From: Rhabditoides inermis
Lineage: Eukaryota; Nematoda; Chromadorea; Rhabditida; Rhabditidae
Direction: 5' to 3'
DNA: 64,000 nucleotides
Assembly: GCA_963966185.1 (NCBI GenBank)
Contig: CAWZYM010000312.1
Span: forward strand, 185,001-249,000
The position numbers were made by a program, and so were the translations under genes. The notes beneath the pieces were generated by a model that was given only the letters and a program-made list of their open reading frames with translations, was not told where the DNA came from and did no database searches. Position 1 is the first letter of the stretch. Each line of letters begins with the position of its first letter. Below, piece by piece: positions 44,547-57,000 of the stretch.

Positions 44547-45606
44547 TTAGTGGTGCGCGTCCCAGCTCGTCTTGCCGTGCTTGGCATACGAGTACAGCTC
44601 CTCGACGGCGATCAGCGCGACGGCTGCTCCCACTCCAACCTTCCAGCCAGGCAGGATCAGCTAAAAAGAATACTCAATGTTTGATTGCATATTTTAAAGG
44701 AGAGGTGCACGGAATAATGACATGAAGTCGACATAGTCAATATTGATATGGCGATCAAATTGAAACCAAAATTAAAGTTATATCATTTAATATAAATTTG
44801 ATATAAAATGAAATGGCATATTGAAAATCAGGCAATGCGTCAGTATTTCGTGGTGTAGTACAAACTTGGCACGAGTTTTCAATGGGAATTAGTTTTCAAA
44901 ATTGGTCCCGCCACGAATAACTGACGTTATGTATCATAATTTTTGACGTGTGATAGCAGCTGATCATTTCATTTCATCACTCCGTGCTCCTCTCCTTTAA
45001 CTGGGACAACAAACACTTCCGAGAATGGTTTCGTGTTTCAGTTTTAGAATAATTCCACCATGAACATTCATTGATAAATCAATCAATCACGCCGATCAAT
45101 TAATCAATCAATTAAATGAAGATATATTCAAATCGAACACTGTTCAAACCTTCAAAGAAGCATACCTGCTTGAAGTGCGCCCACTGTCCCTTGACGTGCG
45201 GGTACTGCTTGTCGTACAGGTACACGTAGTTCCTGAAAAAATAGATCAATAACGAAACATTAGGGAGTAATTGGGTGTGCCTGGTCGATTCTACGTGTAT
45301 GTAAAACTTTTGCAGTAGAAAAACATACGAGCGACACAACCACACAACATTGACGCACTCCGTGCACAAACCGACAAAGGAGAATCTCCAGAAAGATATA
45401 ACAATTGACAGAACATAAAGGAAACACATTTCAAACATACAAAATTGTAACAACAAAAATTGTAACAACACTGACCTGATCCAGGGGTCCTTGAGGCCGA
45501 TCTGCTGGAGACGCTTCTCGTGAGCCGCGAGCTGCGGGAACTGGCGATAGTTGTTGTAGATCTCGTACGACGGGATCTTGAACGGCTCGTGGTGTCCGTG
45601 ACCCAT
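44547..45606 (-). CDS. NDUFB3: NADH dehydrogenase complex I subunit B3 (B12)
   Basis: Accessory subunit of mitochondrial respiratory complex I with a single membrane span. Three exons: 45606-45476 (MGHGHHEPFKIPSYEIY ... LQQIGLKDPWIR), 45232-45166 (NYVYLYDKQYPHVKGQW) and 44660-44547 (LILPGWKVGVGAAVALIAVE, ending SWDAHH and TAA). Family hallmarks are the His-rich start, the GLKDPW-R-N motif (GLRDPWGRN in mammals), the hydrophobic GAAVALIAVEELY segment and the C-terminal HH. Total length is about 104 residues, as expected. A GTATTTCAG acceptor lies eight bases before the ATG, consistent with a trans-spliced leader. The secreted-protein gene begins 318 bp downstream on the same strand, so both could share a transcript. 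Confidence 0.92.
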
Positions 45607-46220
45607 GGTTATTACTGAAATACAACGATGATTTGTAAACACACAATAATAAAACAAAACAACAAAAGAAGACAGCGTTCACTGCACACTCGGGGGAAAA
45701 CAACGACCAATGTGAATTGAAAAGCAATAAGGAGTTGTAAGTGATAATGTATTGCTTTCAGACAAATGTGTATTGAAATAAATGATCAAAAACATATAGT
45801 AATACATAATCACAACACAGGACGAAAGACAACAAAGAAAACAAACAAAAACAAAAGTTGCATGCACCAAAGTGGGAGGAGACTATGATAATATGTGCTC
45901 TTTTGACACACGCTCGCGACGCAACGCGTCAGACATATTCACTGACTATCACCTGAATTTCAACGTATTCACATGTTAAACTTCGATACGTAGCGGAAAC
46001 CCCGCGGATTTGAATGAAACAATAATATGACCTAATGAACACATATGATTTTTAAAATTTGCATTTTTATTTCAAATTGGATTCAGTAAGCATGTATGTT
46101 AAATTTTCTCATGATGTAAATCTTACAGTAACTCGATACGTTCTACTTCGTCTCAGTTCTTCTATCTTTCTCTATTTGAACGATTTCAACTCGCTACAAC
46201 CCTTTTCACTTTTGATCTAC
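45607..46220. promoter_or_regulatory. Divergent intergenic region
   Basis: A 614-bp AT-rich spacer separates the divergent NDUFB3 (minus) and USP24-like (plus) genes and probably holds promoters for both. No clear TATA box was identified. Confidence 0.5.
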
Positions 46221-49200
46221 ATGAATATGCTTACTTCAGAATCGAGCAGTTTTTTTGTTGGTTTCAACGGGTCTAGTCAACGCAGCAAACTGAAGATCGA
46301 CGACTGCATCGACGACGAGGCCGAAGGGCCCGCCGTTCCCATCACAGATGATTGTAAGTTCACTCTTCGATGTGTTATTCATTGTAAAAGCAGCTGCTCA
46401 ATATGTTCTACGCAGCTCTATCTTTGATAATTATCATGAATTTGATGATTATCATGAATCTTCTATTCGATTGGTTGCTTACCTGGTTTTGCAGGTGAGC
46501 TGGAGATCGGCGCCTCTGCCGGTTCTCCCAGGGAGGAGATCGTGTCTGATGTCGACGAGAATGCTTCTCCCTCCGAAACGCGCAAGCTCAAGCGAGCCGG
46601 ATCGCCCAGGTATACCTATACACCTACATTGTCTTGTCTCATTATTGTGATCTTCCGTTTTCCATTGGATCACCTCTCGTTGATAACATTCACCTCCTCA
46701 CCCCCTCTTCAGAAGCTGTCCCCGGAAGCGTGTTCGTTCGTCGTCGTCGCCCCGCACGCCTCCGCCCGTGATTCCGCTGCCCGGCACGGCCACCTCCCCC
46801 GCCTTCCAGTTCCCATCCGCCCCATCCAACCAGTTCGAATTCGACACCAACGTCGCCCTGCTCATCTCTATGGGGTCAGTATCGCGTTGTTCATAGTTGG
46901 CTGATTGGAGTGCGAGTAGGAGACATTCGTTATGTATACATAGACTGTGTCGTTTCCAGTTTCTCGGAGGCGGAGGTTCCGACGGCGCTGCGCCTTGGGA
47001 ATGGGAACGTGGAGCGCGCAGTGGGCTACCTGACGAGGGATCTATACGGACTGGAAGACGCTCTCATCAATGCTTCCAGCATGCCTCTTATGGGCATGAG
47101 TGAGTGCTGTTTTGTATTGGTTTCTTATGAGAAAACGGGATGGGTGACAATACTATGTGAAATGGTCTTTCTTGCTGTTTGTGAGGATCTCAATCCTATC
47201 GTCCAGATTCGGACAACGTGGTGGACTCTTCGGTGCCGGAGGAGGACGTGGAGGGGGCGTTCCCGTCTAACGCCATGAAGAAAATAGATCATCAGGTGGG
47301 TGCATAGCATACTCTTCTTTCGCTAGTTATAATATCGCCAGTCTCGTTATTTCATTCACTATGTATTTCTAGGTGTTTGATCGCCAGATGAACATTATCT
47401 ACCGTAAGAACGAGCCGCTCGCGTTGTGCATACAGGTACGGTTACGGTAGATCGAAATTGATAGTCCAGAATTCTTTGGTAACGGCTGAGTGATTGTAAG
47501 TGTGCAGGCGGCGATCGATGTGTGTTCGAATGGTCTCCCGGAGGGCGACTGTGCGCAGTTCATCGAACGTATACTGCCCGAGTGCGTCAGTCGACTCGTC
47601 AACCCGCCATCGGTCAGTACCGTCCGGGGATACTGTAGCTATATGGGGATAATATAATGGGGGACTATATAGGACGTTTTCTGTTTTCTCGAGAAGGGTA
47701 TTAGAGCTTTAAATGCATGAGAGTATTGCACAATTTATTTTCTTCGACTTTGTTGCAGAAGTTTGAGATTGGTGAGTACACGACGCAGATCTTTGACTGT
47801 CTCTCGCAGTGTGTCAGTCTGGCAGCGCTGCGGATGAAGATGCGCCCGCCCTCGAAGGTACGGTATTCATCTCTGGTTACTGTGGTAGTAGGTCTGTGAT
47901 TGTGATTGTTACGATGCTGATTCTCATTTATTGGTAATGTGGTAACGCAGGGCTTGTGCCGTATGCTGGGTGAGATGCTGCATCCGAAGAGCCGCTACGC
48001 AGACTATACCAGTCAGCGCATAGATCACACTGAATAGTGAGTAGGCTTATGTTGTATTATTTTAATTGTTTGTCTATGCTTATATTACTCAAATAGTTCG
48101 TATAGGTGAATATGTTTTCTTTGGAACTTATATATTGTTGTGCTACAGTCGGACCCGCATCTCGAAGGGTGAGTGGCGCTCGTTTTGCGATCGCGACGCC
48201 CTCAAGAGTCTCATGGGAGGAGACGCGGGACGGTGAGTGCGCATACTGTATGTTCACTTCTGTTGTTGTTGTTGTTGGGGTTTTGTTGTCATTTCGTGAT
48301 GTCCCTGCAGATACGCGGAGCTGTTGGACCAGTTTGGCAACGAGGAGGGATTCCGCGAGTGCGCCGAGCACCTCATGGGAGACAAGCTGGGCCTGCAGGT
48401 GGGTTGCATTTCACATCATTTGTATTTGTCGTGTTTCGTGTTTGTGGGGGTGACGGTGACGGTGAATTGGGTGAATTAGATTTCTTTGCAAAATATGTTT
48501 TATGAGCGTTTCGTTATACATTGGAGTTATACATTCGTTTCAATTGTTATACATTCTGTTTCAATTACGTTTTCGTGATGCCTGCTAAATAAACTAACTT
48601 AGAACTTGGAACTAGTGTGTATTGTAATTATGTTCAGGATACGTGCGTGTTGATGCGTCCGTTCGAGTCGTTTGTGCAACTACTCAACAGGGAGACCATG
48701 GGAGAGGTGGGTGCGGTTAACTCTCTCTCTCTCTCTATGTCTTCTCTCTAGGTTTAGTTTCTATTGCTTATTGCATATTTTCACCCATGACTACGTCATT
48801 TTGTAATGCGAATGCTTTCTGCAGGCCGTGAACGAGATGGTGATGGTAGTATGCGAGCGTCTCGAAGCCATGACCGACAAGATGATCAGGGACAGGGTGG
48901 GTGAGGGAGAGGGTACTGTAGCATTATGGTTACGGTTACGGTAATTATCTGGTGACTGGTCCTCTAATACTCTTTTTTTTTGTTGTTGTTATTGTTGTTG
49001 TTGGTATTGCGTTTATCTCACTACTCATGGTATAACAAGGGTATAGCTGTACCAATTGTTCTCAGCCGAAAACAGGACAGAGCCTTGGATTATAACGACT
49101 GTGAGGATGTGTCTGTTGCAGGACGTGCGTCGCTCGGCGCTGGAGCTGATCTGTGTGTGCGAGAAGCTGTGGTCGTGGGTGAGAGACGGACTCGAGGACA

Positions 49201-51058
49201 TCATGGAGGTGGGTGATCAGTGACTGTAACTGTATGTTGTGTTATTGCTATTTCAATAACGAGGTATATTCTACCCGACGGCATATTGGTTTGCTAGTGG
49301 TAATTTAGTTATGATAGTTCATTGAAACATATTTCATATTTCTAACGTTTTAGTTGTTTCTAGATTCCAGTGTTGAATATTCAGTAGAACACAGTGTTTG
49401 TATCCCCTCTCGTCCTCTGACGGTGTTGTTCTTGTTGGGTGTAGAGGTCTGTCGGTCAGTGGTTGTATGGTGATCTGTTATTGCTATTTTATTAACGAGT
49501 ACTCTTCTACCCGACATCCTATTGATTTGCTAACGGTGAAATGGTTGTTAGTGCTTATTGAAACATATTTCTCACGTTGTTTCTAGATTGCAGTGCTGAA
49601 TGTACAGTATAACCGTGTTTGTATCCCCCTCGTCCTCGTGACGTGTTGTTTGCAGGCTGACGAGGTGTGGGGTGAGCGTGTTCGACGGGCGCGTCTCTCC
49701 TTCCTCCTCAAGTGCATGAGGAGCAGCCAGCTGGAGACGAGGATGTACGCGTTGGATGAGGTGGGCGAGATGGTCTATATGGTCGATGATATGTGAACAA
49801 TTGGTAAACGCATTGGTGTGGTTTTTACATAGGGTCGTGTCAAAACATTTTGAGTCATATTTTACAGTGAGCAAGGCACGCACTATTGTCGGGGTATTGT
49901 GATTGTCGTTTTCATTATACTTTGAAACATATTCATACTGGTTATTGCGCTACTGGTTGATTGTTTTCGTTCAGCTGGGCGCTGTTGTGAACATGCTGCA
50001 CACTGACAGCGAGTTGTGCGACGAGCGCACACTCAACAAGTGGCTCAATCAACACGAGATCCTCGCCATTGGTGAGGAGAGGGGGAGGGAGAGAGGGTAC
50101 TGTAGGGTTGAGTTTGTGCTCGACAGCTTATGTTGTCGTGGCGAGGAGATTGCTGGGACACGAGTGGGTCATTGGATGGGTTTATTGGTATGACCCTTAG
50201 AGTGATTGTTTTGTAATTGAAACGTATGAGATTTGTGTCACTCGTGGAACATACAATTGCTGTAGAGTCGATGGATTGGAATGGAAGTGGCTATGTGATG
50301 AAAAGCGAGTTGTTTCAGTGTTGTCGGGCAACATGGACCAGTGCAGCTACGTGGATAAGATGAAGCCGTTGATGGCACACATGACACAGCTCATGAATGC
50401 CAAGGTAGGTGGGGAGGGGGAGACAAGTGAGAGAGAGAGGGAGAGTGTGTGTGAGAGAGAGACATAAAGAAGAGTGGTGTATGATCGTAGATAGAGGGGA
50501 ACTGTTATGATGTTTCAACAAGGTTGCTTTCCCTTTGACGTTGCTCCTGTAATAGAAGTGTGGAAGAGTGGTATTTGGTATTGGTATGATCATTGCTTGA
50601 GACTGCTCTGTATATTTTTACTGTTACTGTGACAGAAGTAGTCTTTCTTATATATTGATGGTGTGAATTGTGTGACAATGGTTATGGCGTTGTGTTTTTT
50701 TGTTTTTGATGAGTACAAAACGTTTAGGACATTGCATTCGTGTGGTCTCTCCGCAAGGGTCGGCTGGGAGTGTCGGCCGCCAACTTTGTCAGTGTACTGC
50801 TCCACGTCGCGGCCCGCTTCGATCACACGCAAATGGACATGCTCATCGCACACTTTGACAAGGTAGGCGGTAGGACACTACGCAATGTACATGTAGTCAA
50901 ATCACGAGTAGATTTTTGTTGTTCGAATCGTTTTCAAAAGCATTATTACAGTGTTTCGACGCGAAGGAGTTTCGAATGTTCGAGCGCATCTTCAGCTACT
51001 GCACACAGATTGCGGCGTGTGCGCAGGTGGACGGCATGATCGAGAAGGTATGGCGAGG

Positions 51059-51090
<32 letters not shown>

Positions 51091-54000
51091 AGAGCGAGGA
51101 ACAAGAGTACTCGCAGATGGTGGCGTGCATGTGGCGTCTGCTGGAGCGTGCTCGCGAGCTGTCGCACCCGATCGAGAGTGCGGTGCGGGCACACGCCAAG
51201 ATGATTGCGGACGCGAGGGACGGGCGCATTCGGGACGCGTACATTAGGAAGGCTGTCGACCAGCTCTGCGGGGGACAGGTCGGTACTAGAGAGGCAGTTT
51301 GTGATTTCAGGAAATTTATCTTTCTTGATAACCTGTATTCCTCTTCCTCTCATTGCAGTGCACTTGGCTGGTGAGCTGTGTGATGTACATCCGTGAGCTG
51401 CTGGACATTGGCGCGCAGCAGGGATCCCCGAAGCCGTCTCCGAAGGGAGGAGGAGGGGAGGGGAGGACGGTGACTGGCACGCGCATGGTCACCCGCCTCG
51501 CCAAGATGAGCGCCGGATCCGCCTGGGACAAGAGTGGGTGGTTGATTTGAAGTAGCAGGAATGCAGACATTGATTGACTTGTAATTGAGGAGCATGTAAG
51601 ATGTGAGTTGTGTCACTTGCGGAACATATAGTTTGTGGGTAGTTAGTAATCAGTTGTCACACGAATGATAGTGGTTTTGCAATTGAAAAATGTTATTCGT
51701 GTCACTCGCGTAACCTATAGTATGTGGATAGTGGTTGTTGTGGGATCTATCTTATCGAATACTTTCAGACGACGAGTCTTCCGAGTCGAATCGCCGCTCT
51801 GCACTGGCCATGTGGATGAGGGAGAAGGTGGGTGGTGCAGGCGTCGTGGATGGAGCCGACCTCGTTGCAGGGCATAGTGCGGGTGATGATCTCGGAGTTG
51901 ATCCGCGCCCATGAGGACGCGCACAGCAAGGAGAGCGAGTGCGCCGAGTTTGTCATACCCGGAGGTCGGTGGGGGCAGTAGGATCCAAGGAACCACCTTG
52001 CTGATGGTTAATAGCACCAGTTTTTCCTCTGGTTGTCAATTCTATGTTTTATTGACTGGTTGTGTGGTGTTCATGCTGAACGTGTTAATCTTTCGTTTGG
52101 AATAGTTCAAATTCTGTTCACACTAGCACTATCCACTTTCAGAGAACTCCAAAATCCAAATGTTATGCTATATGTTTCATCGGGTAACACGGGAATTTGT
52201 TTATTGTTGGAAGAATTCACACTATGCACTTGTTTCAGAGGACTCTCTGGGTGGGGAGGTGGAGGAGTGTGTGGACGCGTCTATGATGGCAGCCAAGGAG
52301 GCAGGGTACACGTACGCACAGATGCTGCTGCACGGGCTCAGGGCGGCCGAGGCTGTCATACAGCAGAGGGTGAGGGGGGAGAGGAGAGAGAGAGAGAGAG
52401 AGAGGGGGGGAGGGGGACTGTTATGTGAGAAGTGACTATGCTCGTGGTCGTGAGATGTTCAAACATTTTGTTGATTTGCGAATTGTTTTTTAATTGTGCA
52501 ACGGCTAAGGTGAGTGATCTCATTATTGGCGTTGTGTTCAATATTGATGTAATATCTAGATGAAACATATATGTCATATTTTCCCGTTCAGATAGTAGTC
52601 GTGTCGTGGTCGGACGTGTCTCCTCTGTGGACGACTCTGGTCGCGTCGCCCGTATCGGCCGCGTTTGAGAAGGCGGTGGGTACTGTAGCTTCGAGCCTGT
52701 ACTGTAGTTTGTGGATAGTGGTTGTGGTTATAGAGCCTGTACTGTAGTTATATTGCTATTGAATATCCATGTTCTATTTGACGTGTTGTTGATGCGTATC
52801 TCTTGCAGCACGTGTTCTCGTGGCTGCAGCACTTGTCCGTGTTGTGCGTGGAGACGCGGAGGGACATGCTGGCCGCGTTCCGCACACTCCCAGTCGAGCA
52901 GCTGACTACGGAAGGTCGGTCAGGGTTGAGGGGTTAAGGACATGAATTGTATGCTTGTTGTTTCAGGTCTGTCCTGTTTCGGCCACCATGTCGAGTATCT
53001 CAGGAAGAATACTGGAGCGACGACGGAGGTGAGTTGGATTGGGACTGCCGTGATAGTTTTGCACGGTGCCAGTTGCCTTTTCCATGTTGTTGGAAATGAT
53101 ATGTTTCACGCAGAGCTCGGCAAGCTTTTCCAGTCGGAAAACCTTATACCCTTGGGACATTTTGAAATTAGCGTACTGTTGGGTCTCTTTTCATTCCACA
53201 GTGGAAAAAAATGGGCGGGCTTCAGTAATTGTTTTCTGCGCGCAATTGTTGATGTTTACGTTTACCTTTGGAAGTATACAATTTCAACCTGGAATTCGTA
53301 ATTATACTAATTAAACACTGTAGAATCGACACGAAAAATGCAGAAGTTGATTCGAACATGTTCAAGGTAAATATCGCGAACATGGCCAAACAGTTTTCCA
53401 TTCGGAAACTCGGAAAAGTTTCTAGGAATATCCTAGGATGCCCTCGTGCAGGTGTTCGGAAATGCTTGTCGAGGTTTCACGGATAGATGAAAGAATTGTT
53501 CCTATAAAAATCTCAATGTTTCCGAGTCGTATAGACTAATTTCAATTTGTTAGTGACCAATGACAATCGTTACACTGTCTGTTTGCAGCTGCTCTCTTCG
53601 TTGTGTGTGTTGTGGCGGGCGGCTCTGTGTCCGGACTGTGATCTGGCTGCGGCGGCTGCAGGCCTGCTGCAGACCCACCTGGGGGAGACCCTGCTCGCAA
53701 AGTGCAGCCTCTTACTACAGGCCATGCGCAGGTGGGCTGATGTTATGTATGTCCAAGTAGTACCTGCGTGATTGATACTTTTTGCTTTATTGCGGCGGTG
53801 CGTGTTTTTTTAGCAGTGATTTCATTTAACCGTGATAACGTGATCGTGACTAGACATTGATAATTTGAGGTGTCGCCGATTATCCAGTTGACCTGAAACA
53901 TATTTGCGCTGGTGGTTATTGTTGTGTGTTGCAGTGTGTACCTGTCTCGCCGGCAGATGCAGGCGAGTCCCTTCTCGGTCGTCACGCCCACTTCCACTGT

Positions 54001-57000
54001 CACCTCTGTCAGGTGAGAGAGGGCACTCTATGGCACGGGACGCATTACCATTCATCAACACATCAACTCTCCTTCAGCCCGACCCCTCTCCAAGAAGTGT
54101 GTGCGGATTCGACGTCGTGTGTGGATAAGCAGGACGAGTCGATGGAGGAAGGGAAGGTGGAGGAGGGGAAGGAGGCGGGGGAGGAGCAGCGAGTGCCGGC
54201 CGACCCGGTGGCGAGTGGTGCGAGTGGGGAGAGCAGTCGGCCGCCGGCCACACTCGCTGCCGCGGCTGCCGCCCTCGATCTCGGCCTGGTGAGTGCGAGT
54301 CGATTGGATTGTTTGAGTTGTATGTTTCAGTTGTGAAAAAGGTTAGGTGATCGAGCTGGACTTTTAATTGACGTCCTCTATTGGCTTTATAACTGAAAAA
54401 AAGTTTGTTTCACTATGGTGATTATGCATTTGTTGCATGGCCATGTGTGATACTTTTCTTGTGTACTCAATATGGGCAAGTGTCGACCAAGGACCAATAT
54501 TGAATGCGTATTTGAAAATATTGAAATGGCTAGAATGTATGCAAATGCGAGTTGTGTTTCAGAAGGTGTCGGATGGTGTGCCGACGTGCTCGGAGGTGGC
54601 CGAGTGGGGCGACGAGCAGCTACAGCTGGCCATACAGAGGGTGCTCGAGCTGATCGCCCGGTGTGTCGACAAGGGGTACGAGCAGGTCAAGGTGGGTGGG
54701 GAGAGGTGCTTCTGTGCTTTGCTTGAGGATGACTAGATGAATAGAGAGACATATGTATAGCAGGTGTTGTCGTGATTGTTGCAGGGAGAGGAGAGGAGGT
54801 GTGGGTGGTGCTTCCATGAAGTGCATGTGTAGAACAGCTCTACTGTATTGTGGTGGTGTTTGCAGGGTCAGCGGCTGTACCCCGCGCACGGTACGTCGAC
54901 GATGGGCAGACTGGTGCGCATTATGTACAAGGTGGGTGTAGGATGTGTCGGCACCATCCTCTTGAATCTTCGGCAATCGTCAAGTTGAAGTTGAAGTTTC
55001 GATTTTGCCGTCAGTCTGACGTACTGATACGTACCCACTTATCACCTCTCAAATACTTTTCTCCAGGTTGAGGACGACGGTATCCCGTCGGATGCGTGCG
55101 AGCTGATCTCTCACGCGAACGAGTCGATCGGACAGCTGCGCGCCAGAATCGCCTACAGACTACACTTTGTACGTCAACTCGATTTTTGGCATACGTCAAC
55201 AGCCGAACTATTGTTGAAGTTGTTTTACACAGATCTCTGATTCAGCAGTGCAACTTATTTGTTGCAGCGCAACATCCGCAAGTTCGATCTGTTGGTTCCC
55301 TCGGTGTCCGGAGCAGTGGGAGGAGAGATGCACAAGGAGGTGTGGTGATGGTGATGTTGATGTTGATGTTGATGTTGATGTTGATGTTGATGTTGATGTT
55401 ATTGTTTTTCCATGAAGTTGTTCTTCTATTTTTTACGTATAGGTTATTTGTTAGATAAGATTTATCTTTTTATAGATTGAATGTTCTCCCGAATGGCGCA
55501 CACTGGAAGACGTGGGTGTGGTGGAAAGGGCGGAGGAGGATGCGGGTGAGTGGAGAGAGAGAGAGAGAGAGGGCTATGGAGAAGGTTGTGTTCAGCCTGC
55601 CGCTCGGGCGGTCTCTTCAACGATGCCAAAGTCAGTCTGTTGGTGCGCGTCAAGAGAGGCATAAAGTGAGTTTTTTTAATACATTTGTTCTTTTATCATT
55701 ATCCACTACATTATTCACTAATTATTGTTCAGCTTCTCTCCAATGCGACCGACTCGCTCGACGGTTTCTGAAATGCAGCTGCCGGGGATGCTCATAAAGA
55801 GGAGCAAGGGGGTGAGTGGGGTTAGGTCTGGCAAGGAGCAAGGAGATCACTAGGAAGGAAGTCGGAGGCGTTCGGCCGTTTGGGATCTAATGAAGATGTT
55901 CAGGTGTTCGAGGTGCTGCATGAGCTGCTGGCGTTTGAGAACGCGCGCGTCAGGTGAGTGTTGGTGTTTTGTGGGGAGGACGAATCCGCATTGTTGCTCG
56001 ATTACTACTTTGTTTAATTATTTGTGCATGAAACGTAGTTTATTGGTTGGATTAGAATGACTCCCACGTGTTGGGTGGTTTGCAGACAGACAGCCCGCCG
56101 GCTGCTGGATCTGCTGCCGAGTGACGACGCGATCGTCGCTCTGCTCACGCCGAGGGTGGGTGCGAGGATGGCGGGAGGTGGAAGAGGGTGTAGGGGTGTA
56201 CTCACTGGGGTGTTCCCAGACGCCGACCAAGGGCGTCTCTCCGACCCCGCCCGCATCTCCGGACGAGGTCGTCGAAACGCCGGCGGTGAGTGCTTACGAT
56301 GTGTGCCTCATTCACTCGATATACTTCAGTTGCTCCCGGAACTCGACGCGTCCCGCCTGGCTGCGGAGCTGTCGCCGGAACAGCCATATAGGTTGCTGTA
56401 TGTGATGGAGGTGGGATGTAGTGTGCAGTCACATAATCTGTATAGCCATCTGAAAAGTAGCAGCTAACGGACGCGAATCTCAATAAACCTTTGACTTTGA
56501 CATGTAGGAGCTGTCGGCGCGTCTCCTCCCGGTTCGTCTGACGACTGCCTCTGTCAAGTCTGCCGGTGAGCTGGCCGCCGCCGCCAAGCGAGCAGGACTG
56601 GTGAGTCAAGCGATTTTGGACAACTTAGAAACGTAAAGAACTTGGGTTCTGATCAAAGTTTGATGCATCTTTGTGCGATTTAAATGAGGAACTAATGATG
56701 ATAATGAAATGACTCTGCGTCACCACATCAACACAACGGTGAAGTTTTGTTGTTGTTTTTTTTGGTTTTAGAATCTTACGTTCTTACGTATAATGTTCTT
56801 CTTTTTTCCCCGCGGCGTGCGGTCGGGTCCTCATTTTGCCCCCGCCGCCGCCGAATGTTCAGTCATCGATAAGAATCCTTCCCGAGAAACCAGTGAGGCG
56901 GCGGGAAGTATCCTCACGTGAAAGCAGCTATGGCGCGAGGAGAAACTAATTGACAAGGCAGCAAAGGAAAACCCGGAGCTCTACACGTCAAGAATGATAC

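Noticed and set aside
51827..51870. Continuous coding reading across 51827-51870 in the USP24-like gene
   Set aside because: A 43-bp intron with GTGGGT and TTGCAG ends fits the other minimal introns and gives a better helical continuation.
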